A stretch of DNA of 40,663 nucleotides from Caulobacter sp. D5. GTDB lineage: Bacteria > Pseudomonadota > Alphaproteobacteria > Caulobacterales > Caulobacteraceae. A program made the position numbers and the translations under genes. Shown piece after piece: positions 31,090 to 38,246 of this stretch. Position 1 is the stretch's first letter; each line of letters begins with the position of its first letter. The notes under the pieces were generated by a model. It saw only the letters and a list, made by a program, of their open reading frames with translations, was not told the DNA's origin and made no database searches. The stretch spans positions 1-40,663 of the forward strand of contig NZ_QHJY01000112.1 of NCBI RefSeq assembly GCF_003185805.1, in the 5' to 3' direction.

Positions 31090-31728
31090 ATGCTGTCGCC
31101 CCTCCGTTTCGAGCCCGCCTCCGCCCAACCGGCCCTGCCGGGCGTCTCCGCCGGCGTCATCCGCTACGCGGCCGGCGAGGAGATCTTCGCCGAGGGCGAC
31201 GCGGCCGATCAGGTCTATGAACTGGTCGAGGGCACGGTGCGCACCGGCCGGCTGCTGCGCGACGGCCGCCGCCAGATCGACGCCTTCCACTTCGCCGGCG
31301 AGGCCTTCGGCTTCGAGGCCGGCGACATCCACCGCACCACGGCCGAGGCCGTCGGCGACGTCGCCGTCCGCATCGTCCGCCGCCGGGCGCTCAGCGACCT
31401 GGCCGCCCGCGACGGCGACGTGGCCCGCAAGCTCTACCAGGTGACCATCGCCGGCCTGCAGCGCAGCCAGGACCACGTGCTGATGCTGGGCCGCCGCAGC
31501 GCCTGCGAGCGGGTGGCGGGCCTGCTGCTGCTGCTGGCCGACCGCAAGGGCGAGGCCGCCTTCGATCTGCCGATGAGCCGCCAGGACATGGCCGACTATC
31601 TGGGCCTGACCATCGAGACGGTGTCGCGCACCCTGACGGCGTTCCTGCAGGAAGGCCTGATCGCCCTGCCCACCGTGCGCCACGTCGAGCTGCTCGACCG
31701 CGACGCCCTGGAAGCGCTCTGTGAATAG
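31090..31728 (+). CDS. Crp/Fnr-family regulator, FixK-like
   Basis: A 212-residue transcription regulator; GGGAG lies eight bases before the ATG. The cyclic-nucleotide-like sensor fold is at about 20-120 (YAAGEEIFAEGDAADQVYEL, VEGTVRTGRLLRDGRRQIDAF, HFAGEAFGFEAG), then a dimer helix and a C-terminal helix-turn-helix: MSRQDMADYLGLTIETVSRT, LTAFLQEGLIALP. The recognition helix E-T-V-S-R fits the Fnr/FixK group. It has no N-terminal cysteine cluster, so it cannot carry the FNR iron-sulfur centre and is FixK-like. It is probably concerned with low oxygen; adjacent iron genes are convergent. An Fnr-type palindrome upstream suggests autoregulation. Confidence 0.9.
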   Translation: MLSPLRFEPASAQPALPGVSAGVIRYAAGEEIFAEGDAADQVYELVEGTVRTGRLLRDGRRQIDAFHFAGEAFGFEAGDIHRTTAEAVGDVAVRIVRRRALSDLAARDGDVARKLYQVTIAGLQRSQDHVLMLGRRSACERVAGLLLLLADRKGEAAFDLPMSRQDMADYLGLTIETVSRTLTAFLQEGLIALPTVRHVELLDRDALEALCE

Positions 31729-31744
31729 GCTTGGGCGAATAGCA

Positions 31745-31778
31745 GAACGGCCTCCCCGCGGATGCTGGGAGGCCGTTC
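31745..31778. terminator. Hairpin between converging fixK-like and bfr genes
   Basis: GAACGGCCTCCC at 31745-31756 pairs perfectly with GGGAGGCCGTTC at 31767-31778. There is no T run, but its place between two convergent stops suits a shared terminator. Confidence 0.6.
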
Positions 31779-31806
31779 GACAGTCTTCGAAGTCTCGTGA
31801 GGCGGA

Positions 31807-32289
31807 TCAGGCCGCCGGCAGTTCGCCCATGGCGCTCTGCAGGTAGTTCTGCTCGCCGAGCGACTTGATCAGCGACAGCTGGGTTTCGAGGTAGTCGATG
31901 TGCTCCTCGGTGTCGTTGAGGATCTCGCGCAGCAGTTCGCGGCTGATGTAGTCGCGGGCCTGCTCGCACTGCACAATGCCGGGCACCAGCAGTTCGCGGT
32001 TGAACAGCTCGATCGACAGGTCGGCGGCCAGGCATTCCGGCACGGTCTCGCCGATCTTCAGCTTGTGCAGGTCCTGCAGGTTGGGCAGGCCCTCGAGGAA
32101 GAGGATGCGGTTGATCAGCTTGTCGGCGTGCTTCATTTCGCCGATCGACTCTTGATAGACGATCTGGCCGAGGCGCTTGAAGCCCCAGTTGTCGTGCATG
32201 CGGGCATGCAGGAAGTACTGGTTGACGGCCGTCAGCTCGTTGGTGAGCACAGCGTTGAGGACGCGGATAACGCCGGGATCGCCTTGCAT
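31807..32289 (-). CDS. bfr: Bacterioferritin
   Basis: A 160-residue ferritin-like iron store that forms 24-subunit cages with haem at subunit interfaces. The ferroxidase ligands fit (Glu18 in NELTAVNQYF, Glu51 and His54 in ESIGEMKHADK, Glu94 and the later EEH pattern NDTEEHIDYLETQL). Met52 in GEMKH is the haem ligand. Length is standard. It lies downstream of bfd on the same strand, 152 bases away, with a small hairpin (GCGAC/GTCGC at 32419-32433) between, so it may be partly or separately expressed. Confidence 0.96.
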   Translation of the reverse strand: MQGDPGVIRVLNAVLTNELTAVNQYFLHARMHDNWGFKRLGQIVYQESIGEMKHADKLINRILFLEGLPNLQDLHKLKIGETVPECLAADLSIELFNRELLVPGIVQCEQARDYISRELLREILNDTEEHIDYLETQLSLIKSLGEQNYLQSAMGELPAA

Positions 32290-32441
32290 GGCGGCCTCCT
32301 AAGGTTCGAGTTCGCCCGCACCCTTAAGCTGCTTTTCAAGCGCTTCAACAGTAATGTCTGCAAGTGTTTCGCAGCCTCACAGAAAAGCGTGAGAGTGCTT
32401 CGCGGTTACTGGAAATCGGCGACTTTGCGTCGCAAGACGCC

Positions 32442-32627
32442 TTATTCGGCGGCGAAAGCCAGAGCTTCGCGGGATTCCTGGATCATCTGGCGCATCTCGC
32501 ACACGCACTTGGCGCATTGGGCCTGGCAGCCCTTGTGGCGGAAGATGTCGGCCGGACGAGTCGCGCCCGCGTCGATCGCGGCGCGGACTTCACGCTGGCG
32601 GATGCCGTTACAATTGCAGACGTACAA
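32442..32627 (-). CDS. bfd: Bacterioferritin-associated ferredoxin
   Basis: A 61-residue [2Fe-2S] protein that gives electrons to bacterioferritin haem so that stored iron can be released. MYVCNCNGIRQREVRAAIDA is followed by IFRHKGCQAQCAKCVCEMRQ; the cluster ligands are Cys4, Cys6, Cys38 and Cys41, with extra cysteines at 34 and 43. A Fur-like box lies 19-36 bases before the ATG, so it is probably induced when iron is low. Upstream of bfr in the same direction. Confidence 0.95.
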   Translation of the reverse strand: MYVCNCNGIRQREVRAAIDAGATRPADIFRHKGCQAQCAKCVCEMRQMIQESREALAFAAE

Positions 32628-32645
32628 GGAAAGAACGCCCTACCG

Positions 32646-32663
32646 AATGATTGTCATTCTCAT
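32646..32663 (-). promoter_or_regulatory. Fur-like box at the bfd promoter
   Basis: AATGATTGTCATTCTCAT matches 13 of 19 positions of the classical Fur box when aligned with two more bases on the left. Its position just before bfd, an iron-release gene, supports iron-dependent repression. Fur binding is not shown. Confidence 0.55.
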
Positions 32664-32733
32664 CTAACAGTTTTCCACCGGTTTGCAACTGACTCTCAGT
32701 CGAGTTCGCAGCGGCGCGTCGTCACGGGCGAGC

Positions 32734-32802
32734 CCTTCGACAGGCTCAGGATGAGGATCAGGGGCGGGCGATTTGAAAACCTCATCCTGAGCTTGTCGAA
32801 GG
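32734..32802. repeat. Inverted repeat, family B
   Basis: CCTTCGACAGGCTCAGGATG (32734 on) and its near inverse ending GTCGAAGG (to 32802) flank 23 bases. This type of intergenic element is common in Caulobacter-like and sphingomonad genomes in my recollection. It lies between bfd and thiE; no thiamine riboswitch was seen there. Confidence 0.75.
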
Positions 32803-32875
32803 ACGAGGTTTTCACGCACCGGCGCCAATCGCCCCCAAAGTCGCGTTTCGGGCCAAATCGGCGTAAAGGCGGCGC

Positions 32876-33523
32876 ATGACGCTCGACTGCCGCCTTTATC
32901 TCATCACCCCGCCGTCCCTGCCGGACCTGGCCGCCTTCGGCCGCCAGCTGGCCCGCGCCCTGGAGGGCGGCGACGTGGCGGCCCTGCAGATCCGCCTCAA
33001 GGACGTGTCCGACGACGTCGTGGCCGCCGCCGTCGCGGCCCTGGCGCCGATCGCCCGCGCCCGCGACGTGGCGGTGATCCTCAACGACCGTCCCGACCTC
33101 GCCGCCCGCCTCGACTGCGACGGCGTGCATGTGGGGCAGGGCGATACGCCCTACGCGAGCGCCCGCAAGCTGATGGGCAAGGACCGCATGGTCGGCGTCA
33201 CCTGCCACGACAGCCGGCACCTGGCCATGGAGGCCGCCGAGGCCGGAGCCGACTACGTGGCCTTCGGGGCCTTCTTCCCGACCACCACCAAGGACGCCCC
33301 GATCGTCGCCGAGCCCGACATCCTGTCGATCTGGCAGGAGACGATGGAGGTCCCGTGCGTGGCCATCGGCGGCATCACCGCCGCCAACGCCGCGCCGCTG
33401 GCGAGCGCCGGCGCCGACTTCCTGGCCGTCTCGGGCGGGGTCTGGGCCCATCCGGAAGGCCCGGACGCGGCCGTGGCGGCGCTCAACGCGGCCATCGCCG
33501 AAGGGCTCGCCGCCCGGGCCTAA
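32876..33523 (+). CDS. thiE: Thiamine-phosphate synthase
   Basis: A 215-residue TIM-barrel enzyme that joins the pyrimidine diphosphate and the thiazole phosphate of thiamine. Motifs: [13 protein letters not shown] (QxRxK site), [60 protein letters not shown] and [11 protein letters not shown] for phosphate binding. AAAGG precedes the ATG. No thiC, thiD or thiG gene is near and no TPP riboswitch is seen in front, so it is a lone gene here. Some annotated family members are TenI-like; the conserved sites favour a synthase. Confidence 0.9.
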   Translation: MTLDCRLYLITPPSLPDLAAFGRQLARALEGGDVAALQIRLKDVSDDVVAAAVAALAPIARARDVAVILNDRPDLAARLDCDGVHVGQGDTPYASARKLMGKDRMVGVTCHDSRHLAMEAAEAGADYVAFGAFFPTTTKDAPIVAEPDILSIWQETMEVPCVAIGGITAANAAPLASAGADFLAVSGGVWAHPEGPDAAVAALNAAIAEGLAARA

Positions 33524-33606
33524 GACTGCATAACGGCGTTCTCTTGCCGTGGTTGTACGACAGGCATAGCCTCCTCCCCAGCGAACGATAACGGGGAGGG
33601 ACCGCC

Positions 33607-34020
33607 ATGAAGAAGCGGCTCGTAGCGTGTTTGCTTAGCGTACCCATGCTCGGCTTGGCGATGCCGGCCCTGGGAGAAAGCTGGAAGCCGGCCCCGGGCG
33701 AGGCCAAGACCTATTACGACGCCGATTTCCTGAGGGTGGACGAGAGCTCCGGCCTCGTCGTCCTGCGCATCGCCGAGGGCAAGGGCGCCGGCGGGCCCTA
33801 CAAGTCGTGGCCGGCCGGCAAGGGCCCGATCATGATCTTCGCCCTCGACTGCGCCGCCGACAAATGGATGGACCTCGGCATGGACTTCGCCGGCGACAAG
33901 GGCCTGCCCAAGAACTGGCGCAAGGAAGCCAAGCTCGACGACATCTCCGGCGCCGCGGGCAAGGCCGGCAAGATGGCCTGCGAGACCAGGGACAGCCTGC
34001 CCAAGGCGACGCTGCCTTGA
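33607..34020 (+). CDS. Small secreted hypothetical protein
   Basis: A 137-residue protein with signal peptide MKKRLVACLLSVPMLGLAMP ending ALG and a strong GGGGAGGGA ribosome site. The mature part starts ESWKPAPGEAKTYYDADFLR, then VDESSGLVVLRIAEGKGAGG, then IMIFALDCAADKWMDLGMDF and ends with KACETRDS-like sequence (KMACETRDSLPKATLP). Two cysteines could form a disulfide. It is similar in pattern to short secreted proteins that follow an SxxW start, but I recognise no family. It lies downstream of thiE by 83 bases with its own good ribosome site. Confidence 0.78.
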   Translation: MKKRLVACLLSVPMLGLAMPALGESWKPAPGEAKTYYDADFLRVDESSGLVVLRIAEGKGAGGPYKSWPAGKGPIMIFALDCAADKWMDLGMDFAGDKGLPKNWRKEAKLDDISGAAGKAGKMACETRDSLPKATLP

Positions 34021-34023
34021 AGA

Positions 34024-34193
34024 CCCCTCTCCCCCTGCGGGAGAGGGTGGCCTCGCGGAGCGAGGTCGGGTGAGGGGTCTCTCAGAACTTCAAAGCTGCA
34101 TGCGGCTGTGAGGCCGGGCGGAGCGTCTCGATTTTGAGAGACCCCTCATCCGTCATCCTTCGGATGACACCTTCTCCCGCGAGGGGAGAAGGA
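34024..34193. repeat. Long inverted repeat, family E, copy 1
   Basis: Left arm CCCCTCTCCCCCTGCGGGAG with GGCCTCGCGGAGCGAGGTC and TGAGGGGTCTC, right arm AGACCCCTCATCCGTCATCC with CTTCTCCCGCGAGGGGAGAAGG, about 50 bases apart. A second copy enters the window's right edge at 40607. It separates the converging secreted-protein and ECF41 genes. Confidence 0.8.
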
Positions 34194-34195
34194 TT

Positions 34196-35053
34196 CTACG
34201 CCCGCACCCGCGCCAGCTTGTCGGGGTTGCGCATGGTGTAGACGGCGGCGATGCGGCCATCGACGATGTCCAGGCCCATGGTCTGGAACACCACGCCGTC
34301 ATGGGCCATCACCACCCCCGGCTGGCCGTTGATGCGGGCCAGGCGCGCGGTCGTCCCGTCGGGATGGGGCCACTTGCGGGCGATGCCTTCCAGCAGCCGT
34401 ACGGCGTTGTCGAGGCCGAACACCGGGTTCATGGTCGCCGAGACCTTGCCGCCGCCGTCGGCGTGCATGACCACGTCCTTGGCCAGCAGGCCGCGCAGGG
34501 TCGCCGCGTCGCCGCTGAGGGCGGCCGCGACGAAGGCCTCGGTCAGGCGGCGCTCCTCGTCGGCGCTGGGCTTGTAGCGGGGCTTGCCGGCCTTGACGTG
34601 CTCACGGGCCCGGGCGGCCAGCTGGCGCACGGCCGCCTCGGAGCGGTCCAGGGTGGCGGCGATCTCGGAAAAGGGCGTGTCGAACACGTCGTGCAGCAGG
34701 AAGGCCGCCCGCTCCAGCGGGGTCAGGCGCTCCAGCGCCAGCAGGAAGGCGACCGTCAGATTCTCGCCCAGGCCGAAGGTCTCGTCGACATCGACCACCG
34801 GCTCGGGCAGCCATTCGCCGACATAGAGTTCGCGCCGGGCGCGGGCCGACTTCAGGCGGTCCAGGCAGAGGCGCGAGACCACGCGGTTGAGAAAGCCGGC
34901 CGGGTTGCCGATCTCGGCCGTCTCGACCTCGCGCCAGCGCAGCCAGGCGTCCTGCACCACGTCCTCGGCCTCGGCCCGCGAGCCCAGCATGCGATAGGCC
35001 AGGCCCGTCATGGCGGGGCGGCGGTCTTCGAAGATCGTGTCGGCGGCGCTCAT
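34196..35053 (-). CDS. ECF41-type sigma factor with C-terminal NTF2-like domain
   Basis: A 285-residue sigma factor; ATG at 35053 with GAGGGA upstream. Sigma region 2 covers about 8-75 (EDVVQDAWLRWREVE and FLNRVVSRLCLDRLKSARAR) and region 4 about 105-155 (LTPLERAAFLLHDVFDTPFS, EIAATLDRSEAAVRQLAARA). The ECF41 marks are all present: WLPEP at 81-85 in the linker, DGGGK at 199-203 in the NTF2/SnoaL-like extension and NPDKL at 276-280 near the end. In this group the extension regulates the factor in place of a separate anti-sigma. Known group members usually sit beside a carboxymuconolactone decarboxylase, oxidoreductase or epimerase gene; none is visible here. Confidence 0.93.
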   Translation of the reverse strand: MSAADTIFEDRRPAMTGLAYRMLGSRAEAEDVVQDAWLRWREVETAEIGNPAGFLNRVVSRLCLDRLKSARARRELYVGEWLPEPVVDVDETFGLGENLTVAFLLALERLTPLERAAFLLHDVFDTPFSEIAATLDRSEAAVRQLAARAREHVKAGKPRYKPSADEERRLTEAFVAAALSGDAATLRGLLAKDVVMHADGGGKVSATMNPVFGLDNAVRLLEGIARKWPHPDGTTARLARINGQPGVVMAHDGVVFQTMGLDIVDGRIAAVYTMRNPDKLARVRA

Positions 35054-35209
35054 GGTCGATCCCTCGGTTTGCCCGACAGGGCGAGGCGAAGGCGCCAGAC
35101 GTGACATGGCCGCGAGCTTTTTTCCCGCGAATTCCGCGCCGGCCTTTTTCTGCCTTTGGCGGCTTACGCCGCCGGGGAGGGATCCCGGCGGCGCGGCGGG
35201 GGAGGCCGT

Positions 35210-35536
35210 CTACTCGGCGGCGCTGGCGGCGGCCGAACGCAGGGCGGCGTAGTCGGCGCGGGCCTGGCCGAGGGTCTCGGTCACGCACGAGGCGTAGTTG
35301 GGGTGGCGGCTGCCCTTCAGGGCCGCGCTGCACACCTGGCGGGCGGCGCGGGTCAGCTCTTCGCTGACCACGGTCGAGGACTTGCCGGTCACCGAAATGC
35401 GCTGCGAGGCGCCGGCGGCGGCGTGGGTCGCCGCGGTCAGGGGAACCTCGGCGGCGGCGGGTTGGGCCAGGGCCAGCAGGGCGGCCGCGGCGGCGGCGAT
35501 CAGGGGAAACTTGGTCATGTTGGTCGTGTCGGTCAT
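35210..35536 (-). CDS. Small secreted two-cysteine protein, UrcA-like
   Basis: A 108-residue protein, MTDTTNMTKFPLIAAAAAAL then LALAQPAAA, with a signal peptide. AAGGAG lies about eleven bases before the first ATG (35536); an ATG six codons on has no site. The mature part runs ISVTGKSSTVVSEELTRAAR, QVCSAALKGSRHPNYASCVT, ETLGQARADYAALRSAAASA: two cysteines 15 residues apart and a helix, like the pair at 10.7-11.6 kb. It lies upstream of the ECF41 gene on the same strand, 156 bases apart. Function unknown. Confidence 0.7.
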   Translation of the reverse strand: MTDTTNMTKFPLIAAAAAALLALAQPAAAEVPLTAATHAAAGASQRISVTGKSSTVVSEELTRAARQVCSAALKGSRHPNYASCVTETLGQARADYAALRSAAASAAE

Positions 35537-35796
35537 TGGGGGAGGACTCCTTCTATGCGCGTAGTTTGCGCGTGGCCTGACCCCTCGCTTTGCGCTGGAT
35601 CAATTGCCGCCTCTAAAATTGACCGATCGGTCCCCTTTTTCAAGCGACGCAGGGTTGACCGCGACAATTCGCCCCGTCTTGCCTTCGCGTGGCCCCGCGT
35701 CTAGGTTCCGCGCCCGCTCTTTCCCACTGCCATCGTCCGTCTCCCGCCGCCGCGCGTCCGCGCGTCGGTACAGGGAATTCCATAGGATATCCGCCC

Positions 35797-36594
35797 GTGC
35801 CCACGCCTTCCGCCCTTCTCAACGTGATGATCGACGCCGCGCGCAAGGCCGCCCGGGGTCTGGCCCGCGACTTCGGCGAAGTCTCCGAGCTGCAGGTCTC
35901 CAAGAAGGGCGCGGGCGACTTCGTGACCAACGCCGACCTCAAGGCCGAGCAGACCCTGTTCGAGATCCTCAGCAAGGCGCGTCCGGGCTACAGCTTCCTC
36001 GGCGAGGAGCGCGGCCTGATCGAGGGCACCGACAAGACCCACACCTGGATCGTCGACCCGCTGGACGGCACCACCAACTTCCTGCACGCCATCCCGCACT
36101 TCGCGGTCAACATCGCCCTGCAGCGCGAGGGCGAGGTCGTCGCCGGCGTCACCTATAACCCGATCACCCACGACCTGTTCTGGGTCGAGAAGGGCAAGGG
36201 CGCGTTCCTCGGCGCCGAGAAGCGCCTGCGCGTCGCCGCCCGCAAGCACATGGACGAGGCCGTGCTGGCCACCGGCGTGCCGTTCATCGGCAAGCCCGGC
36301 CACGGCCAGTTCCTGAAGGAGCTGCACCAGGTCAGCCAGAAGGTCGCCGGCGTGCGCCGCTTCGGCGCGGCCGCGCTCGACCTGGCCTGGGTGGCCGCCG
36401 GCCGCTTCGACGCCTTCTGGGAACGCAATCTGAAGCCCTGGGACGTCGCGGCCGGCGTGCTGATGGTCCAGGAATCGGGCGGCAAGGTCAGCACCATCGA
36501 AGAGCACGGCGATCCGGTGGAAGGCTCGTCGATCCTGGCCGCCAACCAGGATCTGCACCCCCTGGTGCTGAAGGCCCTGCACGCGGCGGGCTGA
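35797..36594 (+). CDS. suhB: Inositol monophosphatase family protein
   Basis: A 265-residue Mg-dependent sugar-phosphate phosphatase of the SuhB/IMPase type. I start at GTG 35797, preceded by AGGAT; the frame is open upstream but that sequence is not protein-like. Metal ligands: FLGEERG (Glu70, Glu71), WIVDPLDGTTNFLHAIPHF (Asp87, Asp90) and the late WD in LKPWDVAAGVLMVQESGG. Length matches SuhB. It stands alone with its own terminator. The true substrate (inositol phosphate, fructose bisphosphate or a sugar phosphate) cannot be told from sequence. Confidence 0.9.
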   Translation: MPTPSALLNVMIDAARKAARGLARDFGEVSELQVSKKGAGDFVTNADLKAEQTLFEILSKARPGYSFLGEERGLIEGTDKTHTWIVDPLDGTTNFLHAIPHFAVNIALQREGEVVAGVTYNPITHDLFWVEKGKGAFLGAEKRLRVAARKHMDEAVLATGVPFIGKPGHGQFLKELHQVSQKVAGVRRFGAAALDLAWVAAGRFDAFWERNLKPWDVAAGVLMVQESGGKVSTIEEHGDPVEGSSILAANQDLHPLVLKALHAAG

Positions 36595-36618
36595 GGCTTC
36601 GAAGGTTCGATTTGAAGA

Positions 36619-36650
36619 GGGCTCCGGGACGAGGTTCCGGAGCCCTTTTT
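36619..36650 (+). terminator. Intrinsic terminator of the IMPase gene
   Basis: GGGCTCCGG at 36619-36627 pairs with CCGGAGCCC at 36637-36645 and is followed by TTTTT. Confidence 0.9.
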
Positions 36651-36722
36651 CATGGGCAAGGCGCCGCGGAAGCGACGCACGCCCCTCGCCAAACCGTCAC
36701 ATCCGCGCGCTAATCAGCGGCC

Positions 36723-37805
36723 ATGACCCTACTGACCCGCCGCGCCATGACGACCGCCGCCCTCGCCGGCACGATGGGCGCCAGCATGATCCCCGCCATG
36801 GTCCGCGCCGGCGTGCGCAAGCCGATCGTCATCGCCCACCGCGGCGCTTCCGGCTATCGGCCCGAGCACACCCTGCTGGCCTACGGCCTGGCCATCGAGC
36901 AGGGCTGCGACTTCATCGAGCCCGACCTCGTGGTCACCAAGGACGGCCACCTGGTGGTGCGCCACGAGAACGAGATCGGCGGCACGACCGACGTCGCCTC
37001 CCGTTCCGAGTTCGCCGCCCGCAAGGCGACCAAGACCATCGACGGCGAAAGCCTGACGGGCTGGTTCACCGAGGACTTCACCCTGGCCGAGATCAAGACC
37101 CTGCGGGCCCGCGAGCGGCTGCCGCAGCTGCGTCCGGCCAGCGCCGCCTATGACGGCAAAGCCCAGGTCCTCACCTTCGACGAGGTCGTCGCCTTCGCCC
37201 GCGCCGAGAGCAAGCGCGTCGGCCGCACGATCGGCGTCTATCCGGAGATGAAGCACCCGGCCTATTTCGCCTCGGTCGGCCTGCCGATCGAAGGCCGCAT
37301 GGTCGAGGCGCTCAAGCGCAACGATCTCAACTCCAAGACCGCCCCGGTGTTCGTGCAGTGCTTCGAGGTCGGGCCGCTGAAGACCCTGCGCCTGAAGACC
37401 GCCGCGCGCCTCGTCCTGCTGGTCGCCGGCCAGGGCGGCCCGGCCGACCTGCCGACCGTCAAGTACGCGGACCTCGTCACGCCCGAGGGCCTGAAGGGCG
37501 TTGCCGCCTATGCCGACGGCCTGGGTCCGGAAAAGACCATGGTCGTGCCGCAGGACGCGCAAGTCCTGCTGCCGGCCACCTCCCTCGTGAAGGACGCCCA
37601 CGCGGCGGGCCTGCTGGTGCATCCCTGGACGGTGCGGGCCGAGAACTACTTCCTGCCGGCCACCCTGCGCAAAGGCGACCCGGCCGCCGCCGACTACCTG
37701 GCCAAGGCCGGCGATGCGACCGCGGTGCTGAAGGCGCTCTACGCCGCCGGCGTCGACGGGGTGTTCAGCGACTTCCCGGACCTGGCGGCCGCCGCCCGCG
37801 GCTGA
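36723..37805 (+). CDS. Exported glycerophosphodiester phosphodiesterase
   Basis: A 360-residue GDPD-family enzyme that hydrolyses glycerophosphodiesters to glycerol 3-phosphate and an alcohol. The N-terminus MTLLTRRAMTTAALAGTMGA has a twin-arginine pair and a hydrophobic stretch, so export is likely. Catalytic His39 in VIAHRGASGYRPEHT pairs with His81 in HLVVRHENEIGG; metal ligands are Glu48, Glu66 and Asp68 in IEPDLVVTKDG. A later PWTVRAENYF matches periplasmic GlpQ. It is a single gene in this view and probably feeds glycerol 3-phosphate or phosphate scavenging. Confidence 0.92.
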   Translation: MTLLTRRAMTTAALAGTMGASMIPAMVRAGVRKPIVIAHRGASGYRPEHTLLAYGLAIEQGCDFIEPDLVVTKDGHLVVRHENEIGGTTDVASRSEFAARKATKTIDGESLTGWFTEDFTLAEIKTLRARERLPQLRPASAAYDGKAQVLTFDEVVAFARAESKRVGRTIGVYPEMKHPAYFASVGLPIEGRMVEALKRNDLNSKTAPVFVQCFEVGPLKTLRLKTAARLVLLVAGQGGPADLPTVKYADLVTPEGLKGVAAYADGLGPEKTMVVPQDAQVLLPATSLVKDAHAAGLLVHPWTVRAENYFLPATLRKGDPAAADYLAKAGDATAVLKALYAAGVDGVFSDFPDLAAAARG

Positions 37806-37910
37806 CCCGAGATTGGGCGAGACCGGCGTTTCTGTCGGTCCGCCGCGTCATTCGTCACACGCAGGCGTTGCAAAGGCGGCATGCTGGCCCTTCCAGATCG
37901 GGAGGCCCCC

Positions 37911-38246
37911 ATGTCCGAACCGTTCCAGCTTTCCCTCGCCCCGCGCCAGCTGACCCAGACCATCAATCCGTGGTCGTGGAGTTTCGGCGACTTTTCCCTG
38001 TTCACGATCAATCTGGGCCAGTCGGGCAAGCCCGAGGTCGAGGCCCGGGTGCTCGACGAGGTCGGCAGCTACGGCCGCCAGATCGGCCGCATCGGCGAGG
38101 CGCTGGAGAAGCTGATCGACTGGGCCGAGAAGCAGGACCCCGCCCTGGTCGGCACGCCCGCCTTCGAGGAACTGCGCAAGCAGCTGCTCCACGTGTCTCT
38201 GATCAAGGAGCAGGAGACGGCGAAGGCGGAGAAGGCGAGCGCCTAA
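37911..38246 (+). CDS. Short hypothetical protein
   Basis: A 111-residue soluble protein starting MSEPFQLSLAPRQLTQTINP, then WSWSFGDFSLFTINLGQSGK, then a helical, charged part with GRQIGRIGEALEKLIDWAEK and a Lys/Glu/Ala tail. The ATG has GGGAGG seven bases upstream. No signal, membrane segment or known motif is visible. Its stop overlaps the stop of the converging ABC transporter gene by four bases. No function proposed. Confidence 0.72.
   Translation: MSEPFQLSLAPRQLTQTINPWSWSFGDFSLFTINLGQSGKPEVEARVLDEVGSYGRQIGRIGEALEKLIDWAEKQDPALVGTPAFEELRKQLLHVSLIKEQETAKAEKASA

Noticed and set aside
32628-32875. TPP riboswitch before thiE
   Set aside because: I looked for the conserved thi-box core and did not find it; the gap holds a Fur-like box and a family B repeat.
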